Source of the DNA: Pelagophyceae sp. CCMP2097
Taxonomy: Eukaryota; Sar; Pelagophyceae
Length of the DNA: 15,328 nt
NCBI GenBank assembly: GCA_026770575.1
Contig: MU657231.1
Location: 148,289 to 163,616 of the forward strand
Direction: 5' to 3'
Every line of letters starts with the position of its first letter. Positions within the stretch are counted from its first letter, which is position 1. Of the stretch, positions 1 through 10,500 are shown one piece after another. The notes beneath the pieces are model-generated. The model worked only from the letters and a program-made list of their open reading frames with translations. It did not search any database and had not been told where the DNA came from. The position numbers and the translations under genes are program-made.

Positions 1-188
1 TTCCCAACGGGGCCATTCCCAACGGGGCCATTCCCAACGGGCCCATTCCCAACGGGACATTTCCCAACGGGCCCATTCCCAACGTGCCCATTCCCAACGG
101 GGCCGTTCCCAACGGGGCCGTTCCCAACGGGGCCGTTCCCAACGGGCCCATTCCCAACGGGGCCGTTCCCAACGGGGCCGTTCTCAAG
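1..188. repeat. 15-bp tandem array
   Basis: Twelve consecutive 15-bp units of TTCCCAACGGGGCCA, with substitutions mostly at the last five positions (GGCCA, GGCCG, GCCCA, GACAT), then a degraded unit at 181-188. The first base of the window is the first base of a unit, so the array probably extends further left. Confidence 0.95.
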
Positions 189-1361
189 AAATGATGGCCT
201 CGTTCTCAACGGTCGAAGCAGCAACGGTCAGCAGCCGTATGAACGGACCTCGCCGGCTTCGGAAGACGCCCAAAACGCCCAAAACGCTCCGAAAAGCGCA
301 TAGAGTGCCCTTTTCATTGGCACTTTGACGAGGGAGCCGCTTTCGACGTTTGAAAAGGGCACTTCTGGTAAATGTTCGGGCCTTTTTCCAAATCCGACTT
401 TTCAACAGACGTTTCGAGTGGCCTGCCGTGCAATTTGGCCGTTGGAAAGGTTTTTTTGCGAGATTTCGGCTCTTTCGGGTCGACGGCAAGACCGCTGCAA
501 AAGTGTTCTCTGGTCGCCTCCGGGGCCCCGCTTGGTCCTTTGGGCTCGGCAAGGCCCGTGGTTCCGACGGTTTTGGCGATTTTCGGGGCCCCGGGGCTTG
601 CACGGGATTGGATCCCACTCGGCCAACGGTGCACCATCCAGCCAGGGCCCGGCCCATTGCGGCCCCGCCAAAAGCCGCATCCGCCTTGCAGAGGTCCAAA
701 GGGCAACGTCGTACGCCTTTGCGGATTGGGCCTTTCTCAAATCGCCCGCGGTCGCCGTAAAGGATCCCCGAAAGGCACAAGGGTCTTTGGCTCTCCAAGT
801 TTCAAAAGGGCCGTGGGAAACGGGCCTGTTCAAAAGGGGCGGTCTAGGCAGTCGAAAGGGCCTTTCCCCATCTCCAGGGGCGCATTCAAAGGGCCCTTTC
901 CAATGGGCCTCTCCTTGGACCGCCGCCCGTCTCCTCGAGGGGCCGCCACAAGACGCGGAGAGGGCGCCTCTTTCGGAATCTGCCCGGCCCACGTCTGCAC
1001 CCGTTGGAAACCCTTTTGGAAACCCGTTTGAAAGAGCCGAAGAGGGCACGCCGAGGAGACGGACCTCTTCGGGGCCTTTGACCAAGAGTGTCAATTCGGG
1101 GCATTGGCCTTCAAAGACGGCCTTTGCGGCCGCGTCTCGCGTCGGGGCCTTGGACCAAAAGTGAAATGTCCTCGGCCTCTTTGGGGCTCGATGCTTGCAC
1201 GGCTTTCGAGGTCCTGGGCCGGTTTGCGGCTTGCTTCGACGCGGGGTTGCTTTCTTCCGATGCGGGGTTGCATGCTTCCGATGCACGACTCCCGGCGGCT
1301 TGATGCGGGGAGCTCTTGGGGAAAATGTCGCCAAAGGGGCCGCGTCTGGCAGAGTGCGCAC
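1..1361. other. Non-coding stretch, probably intron 3' of exon 19
   Basis: Contains the 15-bp array at the left edge, many GGGCCC and TTTGAAAGGGCC-like words, and a twofold ~20-bp repeat near 1240-1283. The long ORFs crossing it on both strands have flat third-position composition and repeat-like proteins. I see no exon here. Confidence 0.5.
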
Positions 1362-1509
1362 CGGCGGCGATCCGGCGGAGAGCACCGTCCGGAGCATGGA
1401 CTCGCGCCGCGCGTCGTGCGAGACGGCCTTGAGCGCCTTCAAAGCGAGCTTTCTGTCGCGCGAGCCCCAGCGCGAGACGCAGGACGCCGAGCACGGCGCG
1501 CGGTCGAAC
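1362..1509 (-). CDS. Exon 19 (last visible exon)
   Basis: One base plus 49 codons: FDRAPCSASCVSRWGSRDRK, then LALKALKAVSHDARRESMLR, then TVLSAGSPP. Acceptor GACTAG|G, donor CCG|GTGCGC in phase 0. No acceptable continuation is seen in 1-1361, so the next exon should lie beyond the left edge. Confidence 0.75.
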
Positions 1510-4500
1510 CTAGTCGACGCATTTAGGCCCCAAAGGCAAAATCCCGAAAAAACGGCGCCAAACCCATCCACAGACCAAGGACCGGCGCTCAAAAAAGGGC
1601 AAACGAATGCATCAGGAGCAATGTCATCAAGGGGGTTGAAAAGGGCGCCCTCGAACGCGGCGCTTTGGGGTGCGGTCCAAAAGCCGTTTGGGTGCGGTCC
1701 AAAAGCCGTTTGGTTGGTTTCCACAAGCCGCCCAACCCGGAGGCATCCGACTGTGGCCAAACACAGCCGCCATCACGTTGTTGAGAGAGAGAGGCGCCCG
1801 TTTGTCGACTCTTGGCAGTCCTGCGGCGTCCTGCGGGCACTCGGCATCGCGCCAGAGTTCCCGGAGACTGGCGCCTTTGGGATCGGGCGCCACCCTTGCT
1901 TAGGGCCCAGTCCGCTCCCTTTGGCGTCGTTGGCCGTGCGCCATTTGCAAGGCGGGGATCGAGCGTCCGCGGCAATTGTTTTTTGGGAACACGGATTTCA
2001 AAAGTCCCTTTTTCCGAAAGTTTCCGAAAGAGGCCCTTTTCTGCAACGCGCCCACGACGGCCCAAAAGGCGTTTTTGTGAACCTCAAAACGCCCCTCGGA
2101 GACGCACCACGCCGCGTACACCTCGCGCGCAAACGTGGTGGGCGCCTCCGGCCCGAAGTCGTCGTCGTAGTCGTCGCCCGAGCATGGGCCCTTGTCCGCA
2201 AGGCCAGCGGAGCGGAGGTCGTCCTCGAGCGAGTGCGGCCGGAATGCGCCGTCCTTGGCCAAGCCGAGCTGAGAGAGCACCTCGCGGCGCTGCGCAAGCT
2301 CCGGGTTGATCCACCGCCGCCGCACGGACTGGTCGGCCTACAAAGCACACGGGTTCGCCTCTTCCCAAACCTATTTTTAAAAACTTGGAAAAACGTGGTG
2401 CGCCGCCCAAAACGCCAAACTTCAAAATGGGCCGTTGAAGAGCACGGCGCCGGTGTCTTCGAAAATGCGCTTTGGCGAATGAAGTTGCTGCCACGCGTTT
2501 TTTCACAAACAGTTTCTTCGAAAAGGCGTTTTGGAACCCGATGCCGACCGCAGCGCCGAGAGGGGCCTCTTGGGTTTCGAGGAGCCCTTCCTTTGCCCGT
2601 TTTGTCATCGGGCTCTCTTCTCGCCAACAAAGGCGCCGTATTTCGGGGCCGCTCGAACAAGAGGCCGTTCCGGGCGGGCCTTTGCCGCAAAATGATGTCA
2701 GTAGGCCCCCAAATGGCCCGAATTTCAACGGCCCTCGAAAAGGTGCCCCTTTCAACGGCCCGGAAAAAACGCCCCGGGGCCCCACAAGGCTTTTTTTCAA
2801 AGAAGCGAGGTGGCGCCTCAAACGCTTCAGCGACTGCGCAGCCCCGCGTGGCGCAAGTGCGCGCCGCAAAGCTCAGATCCGTCAGAGGCATTCGAAAAGT
2901 CCGTCGCGTTCAACGTCGAAAGCGGCGTCACTTCCTTGGGCCAGGTGACGTGGCGCGCGGGACGGGCACGTCGGCCGACCGGCCCGCGCCCCGACGGAGG
3001 CGCGGGCACCATCGGCGCCGCCCCGCCAGAGGCCGCGCCCCCTCCGCGCGGCGCGCCCGCGCCGCGCGCCCGCGCCGGGTTCACACAAATCTCCTCATCC
3101 AACTCTTGCCTGCTTTCCAAGCAACTTTGAAAAGTTTGAAAAGTTTGAAAAGTGTGAGAAGTGTGAAAAGTTTGCCACCTTTGCCACCTTTGAACCGGCG
3201 TCGGCACCGCTCCTTTCCTGCTCAACTTGCCTCGTGATTTCTTTGGACATGGGCACTTGGATTCGGAGCTTGGTGGCCCTTTACCGGAACAGTCTCCGAC
3301 GGGGGCCGTTGTTGAAGGCAAGGCCCCCAATCAAAAGGGCCCTTTTCGAAGCCTCTTTGCCCCGTTTCGGGTTGCGCACACTTTTCCGGCGGTTTTTTCT
3401 TCGCCCCAAAACGTTTCGTTTTGAAACGTCGGTTTCTTGCTTCAAACAACGGACGCCGACTGCCGCGCCAGCGTCACGTCGCACTCGCCGTCGCCGGGTC
3501 TTTTCGGGCCTGGTTTGATGACGCGGAAGGCGTTTGGCATGCCCGTCTCGGGGCACGTCGTTTGAAAAAAGCAAACCGTTTTCAGCTTGCGCTGAACGTC
3601 GCCCGGTTTGGTCGGCGAGCCGAAGAACGATCGGACGCGCTCGAGCGGCGCGCCTCCCGAGCCGCCAAAGTTGTCCAGGCAGTCGACGATGAGCCGCGCC
3701 TCGTCGCTCGAGACGACGAGGCCGCCGATGCGCAGCAGCAGCCGCAGGTCCTTGGGCGACACGCCGCCTGCAAAACGCCGGTCAAACGGCGCGGCAACCT
3801 CTGGAAAAGCTCACCGCCGCCGCCGTCTTCGAGGCGCGCGCGCTCGAGGCCTGGAGACGCATCGTGAAAACCGGCAACCCGAAAAAGTCGGAGGAGATGG
3901 GGTGCGACACTCCAGGGGCCCGGAGCCTGCCCAAGGGCGCCTCCTGAAGGCGCCGTAGGAAAGCCCGGGAGCCCATAATGTGCCTTTGGTTCTCGGCCCG
4001 CCGTCCCTTTGCGGGGCCCGATTGCGGCCACGCGGCGGCGCTGCCGAGCCGCGGTGCTTCGCCGCGTTGGACGTGGGCTTTTCAAACGCCGTTGAAAAAC
4101 GGCCCTTGAGAGGGCGCCCGAAAGGTGTATCTCGACGCGGCTCTTTTGAGACGCAGCTTGGTGGCCCAGAACCAAACATGTCAAAATCGCAACAAGGCAG
4201 ATCATTAAAGATTTAATAAAATCCCAAGAAAGAGTCGAAGATTTAGGCTCCATGGAAGACTGACGAGATTCAATCTGAACCGTCTTCATGAGATTTTGAC
4301 ACGCCGTGGGTTTTGGACTTTTTGATTTGTGCTGGTGCTCTCGGTTGACGCTTTTTGCTTTTGGACTTTAGGCAATCGAGTGGCTGCATTCTCGCCGTTT
4401 TGGAAGGAGCGTCCGAAGATGGTTTTTTTCTCAGGGGTAGATCGATTCAAAGGGGGCTCTTGGAATCGTGCATTCCAAGGGCCCTCGTTCAAGGGACCCT

Positions 4501-7500
4501 TTCAATACAATGCGCCCGAACAAGGGAGACCTCCGGGGCCGTTGGAGATGGGTTTCCGCCCGATTTTTGAAGAGGGGCACACGTTGAAAAACTCCGATAC
4601 AGACCCGGGGCATCCCAGTGGGGTCGTCTTCCTATTGTTCCCATTCGAGAGGCTGCCTCGATTGACCTCCTTTCAGCGACTGCTCAGAGCGGACTGCTCA
4701 GAGCGGACTGCTCAGAGCGGACTGCTCAGAGCGGACTGCTCAGATTGGACTGCTCAGAGCGGACTGCTCAGAGCGGACTGCTCAGAGCGGACTGCTCAGA
4801 GTGGCCGATCCAATGTCAATCTTGGACTCAACTGCCGAACTCTTGGACGGAAGCAGCATGCCCTTTTTGAAGGCCCCTTGAAGACCGTTCAAAGGGTCCG
4901 TCTTCCCATCTGGGACGCCAACTGCCGAACAAACCTTGCATGCCGATTCGCCAGTCTTCAGAGTCGAACAGGGGACCGATTCAAAAAGGCCGCCACAGGG
5001 GACCCTGTTTGAAAGGCGAAAAAAGGGCCCAATACGTCCGGGTCGCTCTCGAGCGTCGCACCCAAAGGGCCGGTCCACGGACGAGGTGGCCATTTTCTAT
5101 GAAAAATACCGACGCCGCTAAGAACGTTGAATGGCCTGGCCAAAATCGAGTCCCGACTTTAAAACTTTCAGCAGCGCCGACCTCAGCGCCGAGACGCCGC
5201 CGCACGACGCGTGCCGCTGGACCTAGCAGGGTGCGGGCACAGTGCCGTGTTCCGGAACAGTGTCGGCAACGAGAAGACGCCACCCTCGCCGACTTTTCCG
5301 TCTCCGCAAAGGGCCGAAAACCCGAAACTCAGCCTGCGACGCGGCGCTGCAACGTCGCAGCCGCGCGGCGCGAGCGCGCACCTGCGTGAAGAAAGGCCTC
5401 TTTGAAGGGTCTCATTGTGTGGCCAAAGGATTCGAGTCGAAAGGGCTCACCAGAGCGCGTTGGCCGTCGAGGGCGAGCAGTTGAGGCCCAATGTGTGCGC
5501 CCATTCGAAGGCGTCGTTGGATCTGTGCGGCGCGTCGTTGCGCAGAACGGTCGCGTCCACATTGAGCGCCTCGCCGGCATGCACTCCCGCAGACTGGTCC
5601 GACCGCAGCCTGGACCATTCGACCCAGTCCCGGAGGAGCGAGGCGTCGACGGCCTTGAGCAGCGCCCCGACTCGCCGCCAATACGCGAGCACCTAGGAAG
5701 GTCCACGCCCCTTTTTCCGATGATCGAGGCCCATAGCGAGCACGCCGAACCATCCAACTCGCCCAAAGTGCTGGCCGACCCCGTCGTTGAGGAGGGGCTC
5801 TCGGGACTGCGCCGTGGCCGCCGTCCAAGCCCCTATTCTTTCAAAGGCCGAATGCTTGGGCCGAATTTTCGAGGGCCACTGCCCCTTTTCCCACGCGCCC
5901 TTGCCGGGGCAGCATCCCGGAAAAGCGCCCTTGGGAGGTCGTGCCATCGCCAAAAGCGGCACACAAAAAAGAGCAAAAAAGCGCGCCAGCGCGCCAAGAG
6001 CGCCAAGAGCGCCACGCGACCCAAGAGCGCCAAGAGCGCAACAACTCCGGACCATTTCAAGACGGCACAGAGGATCGCGGCACAGATCCATGCGCTCTTG
6101 GCGCGGTCCGTTGAACAGCAAAGGGCAAGCCCTCCGTCGTCTCCACCCGCCGCTAATTTCATCGAGCGGCTGAAGCGTCCCAACGTGTAAACTCGGGTTC
6201 GATGCAAGCGCCAAGCGTACTTGGATGGCGCCTCGCTCCTCTCCGCGCAGCGCTGACTGCGCACCCGCCCCAGAACTGCGCAGCTCTGGGACAGCGCCCC
6301 GGTGCATGCACGGTTCAATCTGCAACGGAGCCGCGCGCATCATGAAAGCGCCGATCATTCGACCGCCTCTGCCCGAACACCGTCCCTTTTCGCAACGTGG
6401 CGACTCGCAAAACGTCGTCTACGGCGCCGCTTCCAAAGGCGTTGTGAAAAAGGGCCGTTGTGAAAAAGGGCCGTTGTGAAAAGGGGCCGTTGTGAAAAAG
6501 GGCCCTTTCAAAAGGGCCGTTTCAAAAAGGGCCGCCTTGGGGTCCGACCGACGTCGCGAGCGCTGTTGGGGCGATTTTCCGGGAATTTCGTGATATCCAC
6601 GGCGCGGCGAAGCACCTTGGCCGCCGAGCCGCGCATCCTGGCGGGTGCCTCGAGCGCGGCGAGGCACTTTAGAGCTTGTGCGCGGTCCTTCTTGGCCTCG
6701 TTCCAGCTCTCGAATTCCTTTTTGGCGACCTGTTTCCGCAGCAGCGCCGCAGCCTTCAAAGCGCCCACGTACCTACATCCGTTGAAAAAATCGCGGTTGC
6801 AGACGAACACGGGGGCTCCGCGAGGGCCGCATTCACAGGCCGGACTGCATTCGGCTGGTCCGCCAGCCGAGACACAATTTTCAAAAAGGCAATAGCCAGG
6901 ATTTGATTATTGGTTTATGGGGCATTGTGGCCTTTGCCGAATGGCCATCGGGGCCTGTCCGCCAAAACACGCGACGACAAAGTGGCCCCGATCGACAGGG
7001 CCCTTCCGGGAGTGCATCAAGCCCCTTCCAAGCGCATCGTCCGACCCTCCGGGGTTGGCACCGACAACTCCTTGAGCGCGATTCGGGAGATTGCCCCTCT
7101 TGGAAGACGATGGTCAACGACCCCCCATGGGAATGTACGATCAACGGCCCCTCTTGGAAGGGTGCCTTCAACGGCCCCCTTGCAAGGGTGCGGTCAACGG
7201 CCCCTCTTGCAAGGGTGCGGTCAACGGCCCCTCTTGCAAGGGTGCGGTTTCTTAGAAGGGTACGGTCAACAGCCTTCCCTTGGAAAGGTACGGTCAACGG
7301 CCCCCCTTGGAAGGCTACGGTCAACGGCCCCTCTTGGAAGGGTACGGTCTCTTGGAAGGGTATGTTCAACGGCCACCCTTGGAAGGGTACGGTCAACGGC
7401 CCCTCTTGCAAGGGTACGGTCAACGGCCCCTCTTGGAAGGGTGCGGTCTCTTAGAAGGGTACGGTCAACAGCCTTCCCTTGGAAGGGTACGGTCAACGCC

Positions 7501-10500
7501 CCCCCTTGGAAGGGTACGGTCAACGGCCCCTCTTGCAAGGGTACGGTCAACGGCCCCTCTTGCAAGGGTGCGGTCTCTTAGAAGGGTACGGTCAACGGCC
7601 TTCCCTTGGAAGGGTACGGTCAACGGCCCCCCTTGGAAGGCTACGGTCAACGGCCCCTCTTGCAAGGGTACGGTCAACGGCACCCCTTGAGAGGGTACGG
7701 TCAACGGTCCCCCTTGGAAGGGGACGGTCAACGGTGCCCCTTGGAAGGGTACGGTCAACGGCCCCCCCTTGGAAGGGTACGGTCTCTTGGAAGGGTATGT
7801 TCAACGGCCACCCTTGGAAGGGTACGGTCAACGGCCCCTCTTGCAAGGGTACGATAAACGACCCCCCTTGGAAGGGTCCGGTCAACGGCCCCTCTTGGAA
7901 GGGTGCGGTCAACGGCCCCCCTTGGAAGGCTACGGTCTCTTGGAAGGGTATGTTCAACGGCCACCCTTGGAAGGGTCCGGTCAACGGCCCCTCTTGGAAG
8001 GCTCCGGTCTCTTCGAAGGGTCCGGTCAACGGCCTTCCCTTGGAAGGGTGCGGTCCACGGCCCCCCTTTGAAGGCCTCGTTTTCGAGTTCGAGTGCCGAA
8101 ATTTCACAGGCTCCTTCTCGACGGCTCCAAGCGTCTCACTTTTGCCCCTTTTTCCATTTCGCCCCTTTGGACTTTGGGGCAAGAGACTATTCCCGGATCC
8201 TTTTTCCAAACAAGGGGCGACCATGTCCCGGCCTTTGCGGCACCTCGCCTCGGGCAAGTGGCATAGTTGTGCCTCCATCTTCGGGGTCCATCGGCCATCC
8301 TCGGAGCGGTCCAGAGGCATCCTCGGAGCGGTCTGCATGCTCAAAAGTCGAGCCTCGATCCAAAGTTCGCCGCCATTTGAGGCCAAACAGACTCGCCCTC
8401 CCAAGCCAAAGGCCTCGAAAGCACTTCATTCGCGCGGAAATGGCCAAAGGCGGAGTTGGCCGCACTTCCTTTGAACCGCCAAAGGGCTGCCCGTTTCGGA
8501 TCCTGAACGAGGGGGCCGACGTGGGAAAGGTGAAGCGGGGCCGCACGCATCGCCCTTTGGCAAGACCCCGGCTCTGAGCGGGGGTGATGCCGAGTGCAGC
8601 ATCAAAGTGCCATCTCAGGGAGAGCAAAGGTCGGGCCCCGCGGGGGAGCACTGTCTCCGCGCCACTTCGCTCTCAAGCTTTGCCTCTCTGAAAACGGCCT
8701 TTTGACGCGTGGCAGAAGCCGAAAAGCGGCCATCTTGGGGCGATTCGAATTGCCGCTCCAACGGCCCCCCGAAGCGCCGCTTCAACGGCTCCGAAACGCA
8801 TGCTGGGCCCCACGGAGGCCACGGCTTCGGGGGGCCCTTTTCGAGGCGCAAAAGGCAAACGCGGCTCAGGAAGACCTTTTTGGGAGGCGACTCTGTTGGG
8901 TCTCGTGCCGCCAAAGCAGTTGCCCCCATCTGACGCGCCCCCCGCCTTTCGAAAGGCCTTGGAGGGCGTGCTCCTCGCCGAATCGCGTTGAAGACACGCC
9001 CTCGCCGAAAACCGTAGGGCCCTCGCTGGACCGTTTTGCTTTGGTCGAAGAGGGGGGCGGTCAAATTCCGGTTCCATGTTCAATTCGCTCGGATTCAGGG
9101 CAACGGTTCGCCCGTGGACCTTTTGGGATTTGAATCCAGGGACAGAGCGGTCCCAACCGCCGCACAAAGGGTCCGTCGAATCTGCCGCTCGTAGGGCGAT
9201 TCGAGCCGAGGGGAGGCCCTTGGACTTTCAGCCCCTGCAAAGACCGCGCTTTCAAACGACCCTTGCGAGAACCGCGGGGCCCTGAATGACCACCCGGGCT
9301 TCTCGAAACGGCCAAAAAGCCGCCAACGCCAACGAGCGTCGAGCTTCCCCTATTTTGCCGCGGACGGCTGCTTCTTCCGGACCAGCCCGCAAGCGGACCG
9401 CCGGGACTCGCGTTGGGGTTCGTGTTGTCCAAAGCGCCGTCTCGAGAAGCGCCGAAAACGCAAAAACGACGGTCAAAACGCACCTCGGTCCTCGCCAAAA
9501 CGGTCTTCCAAACGGACAAACGTGGCAAGCCCCGTTTTGGGCGCCCAAGGAACACTTCAAAGGCGGTTCTGCTCCGAAGCGCGGGGCCGCATTGCAGGCT
9601 TGGATCCTCTGCACCGCGCATTCTTGGACCCACTCGTTCCCAAAGGCGGCAAAGTTTGGGCATCAAAGTTTGGAGAGGCCTCTTTTGTTTGCGGGGGCCC
9701 ATCCTTTGGAAGAGCCGCCTTTGCGGGCTGAGATGCAGCAGGTGCCACTCGATTGCCCAAAGTCCAAAAGCAATCAAAGCCACGAATCTTCAAAACCAAT
9801 ATCAACCTCAACAAGGCAGCTCTTTAAAGATTGAATAAAATCCCAAAAAGGCGTGTTTGTCTTTCCGACCATTTTGGAAAATTGATTGAATCCTCAATGG
9901 CCGCCTTGGTCTCAACGCGCCCTGTGGATCTTGGATTTGTGCTTGTGGATTCGCTTTTGGCCTTTGCGTCGTGACTCTGGGGGCTCAACTGCCGGCGCTC
10001 TGAAGCAAAAGGGCGCCCCGAAGTGGCCCTTCAAAAAACGGGCGCCGGTGCTCGCTTGCGCTTCTCCTCCTCGAGAGCGGTGCCGGCGTCCAAGTTGGTC
10101 GGATGCACGAATCCCGACTGCAGCAGCTGCAGCCTCGAGGCCTCCATGTCCGCGCCGCCGGCGCGGCTCAGCGAGTGCACCTAAAAGTTTTAGCGAGTGC
10201 ACTTTGAAATGCAGAAAGGGCCCACCGACGCACCACGCTCATGCCCGCGCCGCGCATCATGTCGACAGTCGTAGTCGTCTTTGAGTGGAAGCGCGGGCGG
10301 ATCGGCGCGGCGCCAGAGGCGGCCATGGTGAAGCGCGGCGCCGGCGGCGGCGCCGTCCGAGCCGCCGACTGCGACCTAGCGGCCCCAAAAAGTGGCCCCA
10401 AAAAGGGGCCCCAAAAAGTGGCCCCAAAAAAGGCACAAAGGGGAACAAAAAACAAACGGACATGCGGATCGCGCGCGCGTTCTTCTCTCTGACAAAGCCG

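Larger units (their letters stand above)
3944..5165 (-). other. Intron-like stretch between exons 14 and 15 (about 1.2 kb)
   Basis: No coding segment recognised. It contains the AT-richer block at 4190-4380, which has a relative near 9809-9972, and the 14-bp array at 4678-4803. If exon 14 is terminal, this would instead be intergenic. Confidence 0.5.
5693..6552 (-). other. Intron between exons 11 and 12 (860 nt)
   Basis: GTCGGT...TTCCTAG. Includes the 16-bp array at 6441-6536, a 9-bp GCGCCAAGA-type run at 5983-6040, and possibly the small exon 11a. The 262-residue plus-strand ORF ending at 6190 lies over it and over exon 12. Confidence 0.6.
6773..10055 (-). other. Long intron between exons 10 and 11 (about 3.3 kb)
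   Basis: No exon recognised. It is dominated by the minisatellite at 7093-8074; 8075-9744 is unique-looking DNA with GGGCC-rich words and no codon bias; 9745-9972 holds relatives of the 4190-4383 repeat. The donor end is uncertain (GC donor). Confidence 0.55.

Noticed and set aside
402..1760. 452-residue minus-strand ORF
   Set aside because: Only 1362-1509 (exon 19) shows coding bias; the remainder is intron on both sides.
1195..3237. 680-residue plus-strand ORF, the longest in the window
   Set aside because: It runs antisense to exons 17-19 and through their introns; its protein is repeat-like and codon bias follows the minus exons.
3815..3940. Minus frame reading HLLRLFRVAGFHDASPGLER just upstream of exon 16
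   Set aside because: It would fit the phase of the TTGCAG acceptor, but third-position G/C is only about 60% and it lacks A-starting codons, unlike all accepted exons.
5402..6190. 262-residue plus-strand ORF
   Set aside because: It is antisense to exon 12 and then passes through GCGCCAAGA repeats. The last ~45 residues look protein-like but lack strong codon bias.
1..8074. CRISPR array
   Set aside because: All repeat tracts are head-to-tail or degenerate minisatellites without unique spacers, in eukaryotic-type DNA.
6903..8474. Several ORFs of 130-331 residues across the minisatellite, both strands
   Set aside because: They exist because unit lengths are near multiples of three; the proteins are pure repeats in every frame.
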